A stretch of 64,000 bases of DNA from JAICYJ01 sp963797565 (GCA_963797565.1 CAWCPM010000012.1:1-64000); one strand, 5' to 3'; positions 1 to 8,341 are shown, counted from the first letter of the stretch. Program-made: numbers and translations. Notes: generated by a model not told the origin, from the sequence alone.

Positions 1-400
<400 letters not shown>

Positions 401-1181
401 GCGCGGCCCGGCTGGGACCGCCGCAAGCCGGGTTTGACAAATTTCACAAACGCCTGCAATTCGCGCTATTCTGCTCTTGGTCCTGAAGAGCCTTACCCCC
501 TCATCAGGACACGCTAAGTAGAGGCGTGCAGGTCTGCACGTTCGCCCCGGTGAGCGATTCGCGCGCCGGGGCGCGGCGTTTCTGGGGGCGGTTTCAGGCC
601 GCTCGGTGAGCCTCGATTCGCTCGGGCGGACAGGGCGGAGACGCCACCGTGCCCCAGCGTCGGCTGGAACGCACGAAGGCTCGAGGGCGGCTTCCTTGCA
701 GGCATCGCCTCGCGTATCATGTGAACGTGCTGAAGCGCGTCATGACCAAACTCCGGAGGATCGGCCGCAGGCTTCAGCCGCCGGGCAATCGGCAGCCACT
801 GGACGAGACACACCGCGGGCCTAAGCTGGATAACGAACACAGATCGCCCGGCGAGCACCTCGGTGGGCCGTTTTCTCAGTAGCACTGCCCGGTGCCCCGA
901 ACGGACGCCAAACACACCGGTATGCGATGGCGAACGCGATAGAGGGGCGATGCAGCTCAACCTCTCGGCGATTCGACCGCCTGCAGTCGCACCTGATCGG
1001 GCGGCCGCGTAGCGATGGTGAGACCTACCCCAGCCGATTCGCAGCGGAGGATCGTACGGCCGATACAGCCGGCCACCGCCGCGTCAACCACAGTGAGGCC
1101 GGTGCCCAGGTTCGCCGCTTCGGTCAGGGTTTGTCGAGAACATCCATCCAAACGGGCCGAACATGCCGTGCAGGTTCACTC
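401..1181. other. Gene-poor interval without a convincing gene
   Basis: No open frame here shows a ribosome binding site, a recognisable domain or natural-looking protein composition; the frames found are arginine/serine-rich shadows of GC-rich DNA. A TTGACA hexamer lies at 434-439 with CAATTC 17 bases later and TATTCT at 467-472, so a promoter reading right is possible, but no product could be assigned. I compared the stretch by eye with RNase P RNA, tmRNA and SRP RNA signatures and saw none of them. Confidence 0.4.
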
Positions 1182-1324
1182 GTCCCACCCACGGCACGCA
1201 CAGTCTCCTAACAAGCGTGGCGTAGGCTCGCCCGCGGAGAGTCGGCCTGTTCGCCGTGCCGATGGGACAGTCGACCCCTAATCGAGGGCCCGTCGGCGGC
1301 TGTGGAGCCATCCGCCGACGGGCC
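1182..1324 (+). ncRNA. Putative small RNA, copy A of a convergent pair
   Basis: Homologous to a second element at 1542-1671 on the other strand. Both span exactly 130 bases from a conserved 45-base box (here 1195-1239) to the end of a strong terminal hairpin. The box contains TCTCCTAAC, complementary to Shine-Dalgarno sequence, and GGCGTAGG. In this copy the box is enclosed by a possible long stem: GTCCCA (1182-1187) with TGGGAC (1263-1268), and CGGCACG (1192-1198) with CGTGCCG (1255-1261). The 3' hairpin (1287-1324) would be the terminator. I recognise no known RNA family; function and exact 5' end are unknown. Confidence 0.45.
1287..1324 (+). terminator. Perfect 13-bp hairpin ending small RNA copy A
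   Basis: Arms 1287-1299 and 1312-1324 pair perfectly over 13 bp (GGCCCGTCGGCGG) around a 12-base loop. No T-run follows, as is common for high-GC actinobacterial terminators. The near-identical hairpin at 1542-1577 shares the arm sequence and part of the loop. It could also stop transcription arriving from the tRNA-Arg on the other strand. Confidence 0.5.
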
Positions 1325-1396
1325 ACCTCGCTCCCGATGCGGCACGATAGGTGGTGCACGAACATCGTGCTCGCGGAATCGGTCGATTTTGGCTCA

Positions 1397-1469
1397 TGCG
1401 CCCGGCAGGATTCGAACCTGCGACACGTGGCTTCGAAGGCCACTGCTCTATCCCCTGAGCTACGGGCGC
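1397..1469 (-). tRNA. tRNA-Arg (TCG anticodon)
   Basis: Complete cloverleaf of 73 bases on the minus strand. The acceptor stem GCGCCCG/CGGGCGC pairs perfectly, the D arm reads GCTCAGGGGATAGAGC, the anticodon loop CTTCGAA places TCG at 34-36, and the T arm contains GGTTCGAATCC. CCA is not encoded. A TACGAT hexamer (minus strand, 1484-1479) about 10 bases upstream may be the -10 element. The gene sits between the two convergent small-RNA candidates. Confidence 0.95.
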
Positions 1470-1541
1470 GGCCCGCTGATCGTACTTCCCCGCGAAGCTC
1501 CGGGACCGGGGAGGCGGCTAGCCGCCGCGGCCAGGCTGATT

Positions 1542-1577
1542 GGCCCGTCGGTGGAGGCTCCACGCCACCGACGGGCC
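1542..1577 (-). terminator. Perfect 13-bp hairpin ending small RNA copy B
   Basis: Arms 1542-1554 and 1565-1577 pair perfectly (GGCCCGTCGGTGG) with a 10-base loop. It shares GGCCCGTCGG and the loop motif GGCTCCAC with the hairpin at 1287-1324, in opposite orientation. Confidence 0.5.
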
Positions 1578-1671
1578 CTATCAGAGAGGGGCCGCTTGCC
1601 GTGCTGACGATCGGGCGGCAGGACGACTCCGCGGGCGATCCTACGCCGCGGATGTTAGGAGAATGTGCGTG
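1542..1671 (-). ncRNA. Putative small RNA, copy B of a convergent pair
   Basis: Minus-strand homologue of the element at 1182-1324. The 45-base box (1671 down to 1627) matches box A at roughly 39 of 45 positions, including TCTCCTAAC and the run CGCCCGCGGAG, and the terminal hairpin (1577-1542) differs by only a few bases. The distance from box to hairpin end is the same 130 bases. The sequence between box and hairpin is poorly conserved, which suggests a functional 5' box and 3' terminator joined by a variable linker. The 5' boundary may lie farther upstream, since GCCGTGC beyond 1690 could pair with GCACGGC inside the linker. Unknown family. Confidence 0.42.
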
Positions 1672-1991
1672 CGCCGTGAACTGGGATGCCCCCGGAGGCG
1701 GCACGGCGCACGCCACCAGCCGCCCTCGCGGGAGCCCGACCGGTGACGCCGCGGACGGAACCCGGGGCTTGGAGCCAGGGCCGCGGCGTATTTCCAGCAT
1801 CCGTGCCTCGGCGCTCCCGGTCAAGGGGTTCTTCACGTGGAAGGCCCGCCGACTGCTCCCGTGGCACTCGGCGGGCCTTGATTCTTGGACAGGCTGCCCG
1901 ATGCGCGCGCGGACAGTGCTTGTGTCCGCCTTGCAGCCTACGCCTATCGAGCGGAGGCTGCGGTTAAGGTTGACCGAGTGGCCGTAGCCGG
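1672..1991. other. Intergenic stretch with one strong hairpin
   Basis: No credible gene is seen. The only clear structure is the 12-bp hairpin at 1841-1879. The remainder is GC-rich sequence with no repeat or RNA family I can name. Confidence 0.4.
1841..1879 (-). terminator. Strong hairpin, probable terminator
   Basis: AAGGCCCGCCGA (1841-1852) pairs perfectly with TCGGCGGGCCTT (1868-1879). It lies about 110 bases downstream of the minus-strand gene at 1992-2360, so it may end that transcript. The palindrome could serve either strand. Confidence 0.5.
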
Positions 1992-2360
1992 TCAGTACTG
2001 CTCTTCGGCCAGCGCGTCGAGCGTGGTCGCGAGCAGCTTCGTCAGCTCGATCCATGGTCTTCGTCGAGGTGCTTCTTCCAGAACCGGCGCTCGCGCCGCT
2101 TGGCGGCCGACCTCGACTCCAGGCCGGAGATGCGGGCGGCGTCGGCCATGCGCCATGATCTTCATCACGCCGGGCGCGGTGCGGTTGCTGGTCAGCACCA
2201 CGTGCAGCTCCTCGCGCAGCTTCATGAACTCGAGCGGGCTGATCTCGGCGCGCTCGCCCAGCTCGTCGAGCACCCCGTCGATCACCGCCAGGTTCTCGGC
2301 CTCGTACCGGTACGCGTCGGACGCCGCGTAGGCAAGTTCGAGTGCTGCATCCTTCATCAC
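1992..2360 (-). CDS. Hypothetical protein, probably frameshifted
   Basis: Unrecognised protein of about 105-122 residues. The first 65 residues are helical and acidic with natural composition. After the residues V-M-K-I-M the annotated frame becomes Arg/Pro-rich, whereas the +1 frame continues naturally (MADAARISG..., then KRRERRFWKKHLDEDH) to a stop at 2042-2044. The annotated frame turns natural again just before its own stop at 1992 (LTKLLATTLDALAEE). So either one insertion makes the true end 2042, or there are two compensating shifts. The ATG at 2360 was chosen over 2357 only because it is first; no strong ribosome binding site is seen. No function is offered. Confidence 0.5.
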   Translation of the reverse strand: MMKDAALELAYAASDAYRYEAENLAVIDGVLDELGERAEISPLEFMKLREELHVVLTSNRTAPGVMKIMAHGRRRPHLRPGVEVGRQAARAPVLEEAPRRRPWIELTKLLATTLDALAEEQY

Positions 2361-2400
2361 CCACTGATATCGGCCGGCGTGGGCGAGTGCTTGAGACCGC

Positions 2401-4063
2401 TCAGGCGGCGTGCGTCATGCGGCAGAAGCAGGAGCTGCGCACCGGCACCGTCGCCTGGGCCAGCGCCAGCTGCAGCCGCGGCCGCACGATGTCGGCCTCG
2501 GCCTGCTTGCCGAGGCGCGTCAGGCACTCGTGGAAGCCGTGCAGGCTCCAGACGTTGTCGGGGTGCTGGCAGGGCCGGCTGAGCGTCGAGTCCAGACCCA
2601 GATCGGCCCGGTAGACGGCCTCCGCCTGTTCGACGTGGCCCTGCTCGAGCAGCAGCGCGCCCAGCGCGTGGCGGGTCGGCTGCATCCAGGCCCAGGGCTC
2701 GTCGTAGAGCATGTTGTCGTCGAGCTCGACCGAGCGGCGCAGGTGCGCGAAGGCGGCGTCGAAGCGGCCGCGGCGGTACTCGATCTCGCCGTCCAGCATC
2801 GCGCCGGCCACGGCCAGCGCGTCCAGGCAGGTGTTGTTGAACAGGTAGCGGGTGTCCGGCACGCGCGCGTGGGCCTCGCGGAACAGGCGGCGCTGCTCGT
2901 CGGCCGCGGCCAGGTCGCCGGTGGCCGCGTGCGCGACGCCCTTGGCGTAGTGCAGCATGGCCGTGGTCACGCAGTAGAGCTGGGCGTCGTCGGGGAACGG
3001 CTCGGCCAGGATCTCGTCCCACATGCCGAAGCGCACCAGCACGTGCAGGCGCATCGGCACGAACCCCTCCAGCCAGTCGGCCATCACCGGCACCTCGATC
3101 CGCAGCAGCTCCTCGGTCAGCGTCGCCCGCAGCTCGGCGGCCGCCTCCAGCGCCGGCTCCGGCTGGCCCAGGAACATCGCGCCGTAGATGGTGAAGTGGT
3201 AGTCGTGGCAGCGGTAGAGGGTGTAGAAGTTGAGGGCGCCCTCGCGCTCCAGGAACTTGCGGTCGGCCACGATCGCGCGCCGGTTGCCGGTGACGACGTC
3301 GCGGTAGTTGCCGCAGAGCACGTCGATGTGGGTGGGCATGTGCACGAGGTGGCCGGCGTCCGGGACGAGGTCGCGCAGCTGGTCGGCGGCCCGCAGCGCC
3401 CGCTCCGGGAAGGGCGACATCTCCATCGTGTGCACGTACATGTGCAGCAGGCCGGGGTGGGGGCGAGCGCCGTTCGAGCCGGCCATCGCGCGCTCCAGCA
3501 CCGCCATCGCCTCGGCCGTGTCGGCGCCCTCGGCCGGCTCGCCGGTCTGCAGGTCCCAGAGCTGCCAGGGCGTGCGGCCGACCAGCGCCTCGGCGAACAG
3601 CGAGGCCACGTCGCGGTCGTCGCCGAACTCGGCGTAGACCGTGCGCATGGCGGCCGCGTACTCGTCGTTCCAGGGAGCGCAGTCCTCGGCCGGCGTGTCC
3701 GCCGGGAAGCGGGCGCCGCAGCGCCCCGATCAGCGCCCGCTCGACCGGCGTGCCGGCGCCGGCCAGGTCGGTGGCGCGGGTGACGGCGCCGTGCGCGGTG
3801 GCCACGGCGTCGATCAGCTCCTGGCCCTCGAAGGCCTCCCAGTCCTTGTTGTAGTTGGGGCCGATCGCGTAGGCCAGGCCCCAGTGCGCCATCGCGCAGG
3901 CGGGGTCGGCCGCGATCGCGTGCTGGAAGCAGCGGACGGCCTCCTCGTGGTTGAAGGCGTAGCACCAGGTGAGGCCGCGGTCGAACCAGGTCTGCGCGTC
4001 GTCCGACGTGGTGGTGACGGGACGCCCGAAGCCGCCGAGGTCGTAGTACTCGTCGCGGAGCAT
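2401..4063 (-). CDS. TPR-repeat protein, frameshifted near 3720
   Basis: Composite of two frames that together encode about 554 residues of a tetratricopeptide-repeat protein. The N-terminal part (from ATG 4063) has a typical repeat (WFDRGLTWCYAFNHEEAVRC) followed by NYNKDWEAF. From RFPADTPAEDCAPWNDEYA onward the reading continues in the next frame to the stop at 2401, with further helical repeats. The shift falls at an extra C in the run CGCCCGC around 3716-3722. Such soluble TPR proteins are thought to act as protein-interaction scaffolds; partner and pathway are unknown. Total length is 3n+1, as in the other broken genes of this window. The gene may be intact in the organism. Confidence 0.75.
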
Positions 4064-4088
4064 GGTGAACGGCCGATCATACGCTGGC

Positions 4089-4535
4089 TCAGGGGCGGGG
4101 TGGGGGAGTGATCTCGGCGAAGACGCCGCGGCTGCCGGCGGCGGCGTCGCGGATCGCGAACGGCGCGGTGTTGGTGATGTTCGGCGGCAGGTCGTCGACG
4201 GCGAACCAGGCGACCTCGCTGATCTCGCCGTCGCTGCCGGGGTGGGGGACGCCGCTTTGGATCGTCCCGCGGAAGATGAAGCGCAGCCCGTGGCGCCTGC
4301 TGCGCAGGCTGTAGACGGCGACCAGGTGGTCGAGCGCGACGTCGAGGCCGGCCTCCTCGGCGACCTCGCGCACGGCGGCCTGCTGCGGGCTCTCGCCCGG
4401 CTCGAGGCGACCGCCGGGCAGGCCCCAGCGGCAGCCGCCGTAGGTCTGGTGCACGAGCAGCACGCGGCCGTCGGGGTCGAACAGCACGACCGCCGCAGCC
4501 AGGGTGGGGGCTTGGGGCTGGTCGTCGTCGATCAA
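4089..4535 (-). CDS. Nudix hydrolase
   Basis: Hydrolase for nucleoside diphosphates linked to another moiety. The Nudix box G-x5-E-x7-REVAEEAGL is complete at roughly residues 45-67, so the metal-binding glutamates are present. About 148 residues, typical of a single Nudix domain. The open frame extends back into the tRNA-His gene, so an upstream ATG at 4610 is not believable. The TTG at 4535, directly after the tRNA, is the first usable start but has no clear ribosome binding site. It may be co-transcribed with the tRNA. The substrate cannot be told from sequence. Confidence 0.85.
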   Translation of the reverse strand: MIDDDQPQAPTLAAAVVLFDPDGRVLLVHQTYGGCRWGLPGGRLEPGESPQQAAVREVAEEAGLDVALDHLVAVYSLRSRRHGLRFIFRGTIQSGVPHPGSDGEISEVAWFAVDDLPPNITNTAPFAIRDAAAGSRGVFAEITPPPRP

Positions 4536-4536
4536 G

Positions 4537-4611
4537 GGTGACCGGTGGGACTCGAACCCACGACCTCCTGGACCACAACCAGGGGCTACCACCAGCTGAG
4601 CTACGGCCACC
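4537..4611 (-). tRNA. tRNA-His (GTG anticodon)
   Basis: Cloverleaf on the minus strand with acceptor GTGGCCG/CGGTCAC, anticodon stem CCTGG/CCAGG around the loop TTGTGGT (GTG at 34-36), and T arm GTGGGTTCGAGTCCCAC. A G at 4611 can supply the extra 5' G typical of tRNA-His, opposite the discriminator C. CCA is not encoded. Confidence 0.94.
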
Positions 4612-4705
4612 GCGTGCCTTCAGGATACCGCTATCAGCAGGCGGTAGCCGAGGTCGAGCTCGATCCAGACCGATTCGCGGTCGGCGCGGAGTCTACGAGC
4701 GGGCC

Positions 4706-4910
4706 TGATAGAGAGGTGCCGGGCACCGTTCCATCACCCGTGACAATTGTGTCGCGGCCGTCACGCCGGTGTCACGCGCTGTTACGACGGTAGCCCGGCA
4801 CCGTCGTAACGCCGTGACCGGCGTGTGACCGTGCCGTGACGGTGGTTGCCGGAGATGTCAGCGGCGGTACGAGGTGACGCGTGTAACGACGGTGCCCGGC
4901 ACCACCGTTC
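4706..4910. repeat. Cluster of three modular palindromic repeats (cluster 1)
   Basis: Three units centred on GGTGCCGGGCACC (4715-4727), a variant within the perfect palindrome GTTACGACGGT...ACCGTCGTAAC (4781-4810), and GGTGCCCGGCACC (4891-4903). The cores are flanked by interchangeable arms: TGATAGAGA, GTAACGAC or TGGAAC in either orientation. The 38 bases at 4706-4743 occur as an exact reverse complement at 41831-41868. The cluster fills the gap between tRNA-His and the 3' end of the KAP gene. It resembles a dispersed REP-like or miniature mobile repeat; no transposase is present nearby. Confidence 0.8.
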
Positions 4911-4916
4911 CACCCG

Positions 4917-6923
4917 TCAGGCGGCGAAGCTGTCGCTCTGCTGGTTCTCGCCCTCGGTGTAGTCGGCGCTGGTCGCCTGCTGGAGCAGCTCGTGGTCGAG
5001 CACGAACCGGCGCATCAGCTGCTTCTCCTGCTCCGTGCGGTCCGGCTGCTCGGCCAGGACCTTGACCCGGTCGACGATCCCGCCCGGCTCCAGGAACGGC
5101 CGCAGCCGCCGGTGATCCAGCCGGTTCTCGACCCGCGGCCCGCGCGCGCTCGCGCTCGGCTGCCCGGCGCTGCGCATGAACGGCTGCAGGAACGCGACCA
5201 GCCCCTCGTCAGTCTCGATCGACCGCGCCACCCACGCCCGGCACTCGCCGCGGTTCCAGCTCGCCCAGCAGGTCAGCGCGTCGCCCATCTTGGGAGCGCC
5301 CAGCAGGCTGCCGCCCTCGGCCTCGTCGCGCACCGCCGTCAGCGCCAGGTTCTCGACCTGCGCCAGCTGCGACAGCGTCACCAGCGTCTCGGCGCCCTCC
5401 GTCCACTCGCCGCCGTACTTGCCGTGCTGCTGGCCGAGCATGATCACGATGTCGGTGGTGGTCGCGATCGAGCCGCCGCTGCCGATGGCCTCCTCCAGCA
5501 GCGACACGCGCTCGTCCTGCTCCACCTGCATCAGCAGCCGCCGCACGATCCGGCGCAGATGCTGCGAGATGTCGATGTCCAGCCGCCCGCTCTCCTCGCG
5601 CCGCAGTAGCTCGTTCGCCGCCTGGAACAGCGCCCGCATCGCCGCCTCCAGCTCCTCGCGCTCGCCGCTCTCGCCGATGTGGTTCTCGAGCCGGCCCAGG
5701 AACGCCTGCAGCCGCTGTGGCGCGTCCGGGCTGGGGTCGCGGGCCAGCTCGATCAGCGTGGCCGCGAACTGGTTGGTATCGCCGAAGTGCTCCAGCTTCG
5801 AGGCCAGGTCGGCGTTCGAGATGCCGCCGCTCGGGATCGCCAGCTGGAAGTAGACCGGGAACGTCTCCTCGCTCGCCACCAGCAGCAGCGTCCGCCACGT
5901 GTCCTCCGGCATCGTCGCCAGCACCCGCGCGCCGAGGATGTCGCCCAGCCGCGGGAACAGCCGCAGCAGCAGGTTCGTGGCGCGCGACTTGTCTGCCTCC
6001 GACAGCTGCTCGCCCCAGGCCTCGTGGTAGCGCTTGGTCTCGCCCAGCGACCCGTCCTCGCTGCGCCGCGCGCTGATCGGCAGCAGGAACGCCGATGGCC
6101 GCCGCCGCACCGCTTCGTAGGCGACGGGACAGAACAGCCGCAGCGTCTCGAGCGCCGTGAAGTCGATCGGGTTGACCTCGCCCCTGACCGCCGCGTAGGT
6201 GGCCGTGGTCGCGTTCACCAGGCGGACAACGTCGCGCGGGGTGCGCAGGAACGGATCGATCGCGTACGTGCAGATGTCGACCCAGTAGTCGGGATGCACC
6301 AGCCCGCCCTCGCGGGCACCGGTCAGCATCGGCTCCATCCGGTCGAGGAACATCTGCTGCAGCAGGGCACGGTCGGCCAGCGGCAGGTCGATCTCGAGCT
6401 GCAGCAGCTTGTCGATGGCATCGCCGTTGACCAGCTCTCGGCTGAGCGAGATCACGAACACCAGGTTGGCGATCGGGGCGGCCGACGCCAGCAGCCGCAG
6501 CAGCTCCGCCAGGCGATCCGGCGCCAGCCGGTCGGCGTCGTCGATCAGCACCACCAGGCGCTTGTCGCCGGAGCCGAGCGTCGCGGCCAGCTTCGCCCGC
6601 AGCGCCGGGATCTGGGCGGGGTCGGGAAGCTGGTCTGAGCTTGACCCGAGCGCCGCCGATGCCAGCAGCTGCACGAACCGCTGCTCGAGGTCGGCTCCGC
6701 CGGACAGCAGCCACGGGTTCCAGTCGACCACCGTCCACTTGGCGGCGGCCGGGTGCGCGCGCAGCGCCGCCCGCGTCAGGTTGAGCGCGGTCGTGCGCCC
6801 GCCGCCGGGGTCGCCGTAGAGGCCGACCGTGATCCCGTCTTTGGGTGATAGCGTCGCGATCACCGAGGCCAGGTGCGCCGCAAAAGCGGCATGGCCAAGC
6901 GCATCGGCCGACGCGTCACTCAA
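4917..6923 (-). CDS. KAP-family P-loop NTPase with Arg in Walker A
   Basis: About 668 residues of a KAP-type STAND NTPase. The N-terminal pattern D-x-L-G-x-x-x-F-A-x-x-L leads into the P-loop region GLYGDPGGGRTT (residues 34-45); a WNPW motif follows and then Walker B VVLIDDADRL. The Walker A lysine is replaced by Arg, which is unusual and could impair ATP hydrolysis. The rest is a long helical C-terminal part with no other domain I recognise. KAP NTPases are often membrane-associated and some sit in mobile or defence loci; this one shows no clear membrane segment. The frame stays open upstream through tRNA-Leu, so the TTG at 6923 is a judged start without a clear ribosome binding site. Its 5' third is duplicated upstream. 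Confidence 0.82.
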   Translation of the reverse strand: MSDASADALGHAAFAAHLASVIATLSPKDGITVGLYGDPGGGRTTALNLTRAALRAHPAAAKWTVVDWNPWLLSGGADLEQRFVQLLASAALGSSSDQLPDPAQIPALRAKLAATLGSGDKRLVVLIDDADRLAPDRLAELLRLLASAAPIANLVFVISLSRELVNGDAIDKLLQLEIDLPLADRALLQQMFLDRMEPMLTGAREGGLVHPDYWVDICTYAIDPFLRTPRDVVRLVNATTATYAAVRGEVNPIDFTALETLRLFCPVAYEAVRRRPSAFLLPISARRSEDGSLGETKRYHEAWGEQLSEADKSRATNLLLRLFPRLGDILGARVLATMPEDTWRTLLLVASEETFPVYFQLAIPSGGISNADLASKLEHFGDTNQFAATLIELARDPSPDAPQRLQAFLGRLENHIGESGEREELEAAMRALFQAANELLRREESGRLDIDISQHLRRIVRRLLMQVEQDERVSLLEEAIGSGGSIATTTDIVIMLGQQHGKYGGEWTEGAETLVTLSQLAQVENLALTAVRDEAEGGSLLGAPKMGDALTCWASWNRGECRAWVARSIETDEGLVAFLQPFMRSAGQPSASARGPRVENRLDHRRLRPFLEPGGIVDRVKVLAEQPDRTEQEKQLMRRFVLDHELLQQATSADYTEGENQQSDSFAA

Positions 6924-7163
6924 CGGCCGATCGGGTGACAGCTCCGAAGCGTGTGTGGGCGTTTCGATGTGCGGCCTCGCGATCCAGTTTCCAAGCTCCT
7001 CATCGGCGCAATGGTGCCGGGTCTTGATCGAAATCGCCGACGGATCGAATAACCTGCTGCCAGAGCGCGCGGGCGTGGCGGAATTGGTAGACGCGCCGGC
7101 CTTAGGAGCCGGTGGCTTCAGGCCGTGGAGGTTCGAGTCCTCTCGCCCGCACTCAGGAATGCG
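6567..7163. repeat. Tandem duplication, copy 1 (597 bp)
   Basis: First copy of a head-to-tail duplication whose second copy is 7164-7760. It contains the 5' part of the KAP gene, its upstream region and a complete tRNA-Leu. Most of the unit is identical; differences concentrate between about 6985 and 7060, just upstream of the tRNA, where roughly a dozen bases differ. Confidence 0.95.
7069..7151 (+). tRNA. tRNA-Leu (TAG anticodon), copy 1
   Basis: Class II tRNA of 83 bases with acceptor GCGGGCG/CGCCCGC, anticodon loop CTTAGGA giving TAG at 34-36, an extended variable arm and T arm GAGGTTCGAGTCCTC. It lies inside the duplicated unit and reads opposite to the KAP gene. Confidence 0.96.
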
Positions 7164-7520
7164 GCCGGAGCCGAGCGTCGCGGCCAGCTTCGCCCGCAGC
7201 GCCGGGATCTGGGCGGGGTCGGGAAGCTGGTCTGAGCTTGACCCGAGCGCCGCCGATGCCAGCAGCTGCACGAACCGCTGCTCGAGGTCGGCTCCGCCGG
7301 ACAGCAGCCACGGGTTCCAGTCGACCACCGTCCACTTGGCGGCGGCCGGGTGCGCGCGCAGCGCCGCCCGCGTCAGGTTGAGCGCGGTCGTGCGCCCGCC
7401 GCCGGGGTCGCCGTAGAGGCCGACCGTGATCCCGTCTTTGGGTGATAGCGTCGCGATCACCGAGGCCAGGTGCGCCGCAAATGCGGCATGGCCAAGCGCA
7501 TCGGCCGACGCGTCACTCAA
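7164..7520 (-). pseudogene. Truncated N-terminal copy of the KAP NTPase
   Basis: Encodes the same N-terminal residues as the complete KAP gene, including the P-loop with Arg and the WNPW motif. At 7164 it runs out of homology, before Walker B, and continues into the antisense of tRNA-Leu copy 1. It is a by-product of the 597-bp tandem duplication. The frame remains open into the full-length gene, so a long read-through ORF exists on paper, but no such fusion is expected because it would translate through tRNA antisense sequence. Confidence 0.85.
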
Positions 7521-7665
7521 CGGCCGATCGGGTGACAGCTCCGAAGCGTGTGTGGGCGTTTCGATGTGCGGCCTCGCGATCCAGGTTTCAAGCGTCTCAT
7601 CGGCGCATTGGTGCTGGGTCTTGACCGAAATCGCCGAAGGATCGAATAACCTGCCGACAGAGCGC

Positions 7666-7748
7666 GCGGGCGTGGCGGAATTGGTAGACGCGCCGGCCTT
7701 AGGAGCCGGTGGCTTCAGGCCGTGGAGGTTCGAGTCCTCTCGCCCGCA
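7666..7748 (+). tRNA. tRNA-Leu (TAG anticodon), copy 2
   Basis: Identical to the tRNA at 7069-7151, exactly 597 bases downstream. The upstream region is slightly diverged (TTGACC in place of TTGATC), so the two copies may differ in expression. Confidence 0.96.
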
Positions 7749-7832
7749 CTCAGGAATGCGACCCGCATGTTTCCGCACGTTGTCGGTGAGACGTCGGATG
7801 TCGGCACGCGCGTGACGCGCGACCGTTGCTGC

Positions 7833-8284
7833 ATGATCGATTTCCGCGGTCTGGCCGACATCCGCGCTGCCATCGCAACGCTGGTCGGGGCCGCGGTGGT
7901 TGCCGTGGCGCTCGTGGCGGGCGCGAGCTGGTCGGTGGCGGTGCTGGTGGGCTGGGAGGCCGCCGCCACGGTGTTCCTGGCGTGGGTGGGGGTGACGATC
8001 GTGCGGATGGACGCCGCGGAGAAGCAGGGCATCGCCGCCCGCGAGGACTCGCGCGTCGCCGCGTAGGAGCTGGTTGTCGCGGCCACGCACTGCGCTACGC
8101 GCGGCTGTACTACTCCGCGCCGGTGGCGCTCACCATCGGGATGACCTTCCAGGTGTCCGACACCGAACTGGCGGCCCGCCGCACCCGGCACACCGCCCTC
8201 CAACACGCGCTGCTGTCCTACCTGTTCGGGGCGATCTTCGTCGCCACAACGGTGAACTCGGTCGCCGCCGTGCTCAACCGCTGA
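7833..8284 (+). pseudogene. Decayed DUF1345 membrane protein gene
   Basis: The first frame (ATG 7833 to the stop at 8066) matches the start of DUF1345 proteins: DFRGLADIR, two hydrophobic helices, GWEAAATVFLAW and a MDA...REDS motif. A different frame from about 8090 to 8284 matches the family's end: LRYARLYYS, LTIGMTFQVSDTELA and ALLSYLFGAIF. The middle, including a helix and the loop after LYYS, is missing, so at least two deletions plus a frame change have occurred. It sits directly beyond the duplicated tRNA-Leu. It is probably not functional. Confidence 0.75.
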
Positions 8285-8341
8285 GCCGCGCCGGACTCCG
8301 TCACAGTTTGCCGATCCCCTGCGCGGGGCACTGAGAACACG

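Larger units (their letters stand above)
7164..7760. repeat. Tandem duplication, copy 2 (597 bp)
   Basis: Second copy of the unit at 6567-7163, joined without intervening bases at 7163/7164. Homology starts at GCCGGAGCC and ends at AGGAATGCG (7760). It carries a truncated KAP N-terminus and a full second tRNA-Leu. Confidence 0.95.

Noticed and set aside
434..472. TTGACA followed by TATTCT as a promoter
   Set aside because: Spacing to TATTCT is 27 bases, too long; the 17-base alternative CAATTC is weak, and no downstream gene is evident. Not listed as a promoter.
514..960. Minus-strand frame of 148 residues and overlapping plus-strand frames
   Set aside because: No ribosome binding site, unnatural composition and no domain; no reason to call any of them a gene.
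1084..2364. A 426-residue minus-strand open frame
   Set aside because: It crosses tRNA-Arg and both small-RNA candidates, is Arg/Pro/Ser-rich and matches nothing; it is a GC-driven shadow.
4536..4610. Longer Nudix protein starting at ATG 4610
   Set aside because: The extra residues are encoded by the tRNA-His gene itself.
4706..4910. CRISPR array
   Set aside because: The repeats are palindromic, only three, irregularly spaced and with differing arms; no uniform repeat/spacer structure and no cas genes in the window.
7722..7832. N-terminal extension of the DUF1345 frame starting in tRNA-Leu copy 2
   Set aside because: The first residues would be translated from the tRNA T arm; the family N-terminus starts at ATG 7833.
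4917..8090. A 1057-residue open frame covering the KAP gene and upstream DNA
   Set aside because: It reads through the antisense of two tRNA-Leu genes and the duplicated KAP N-terminus; the openness is a consequence of the in-frame (3n) 597-bp duplication, not a real fusion protein.
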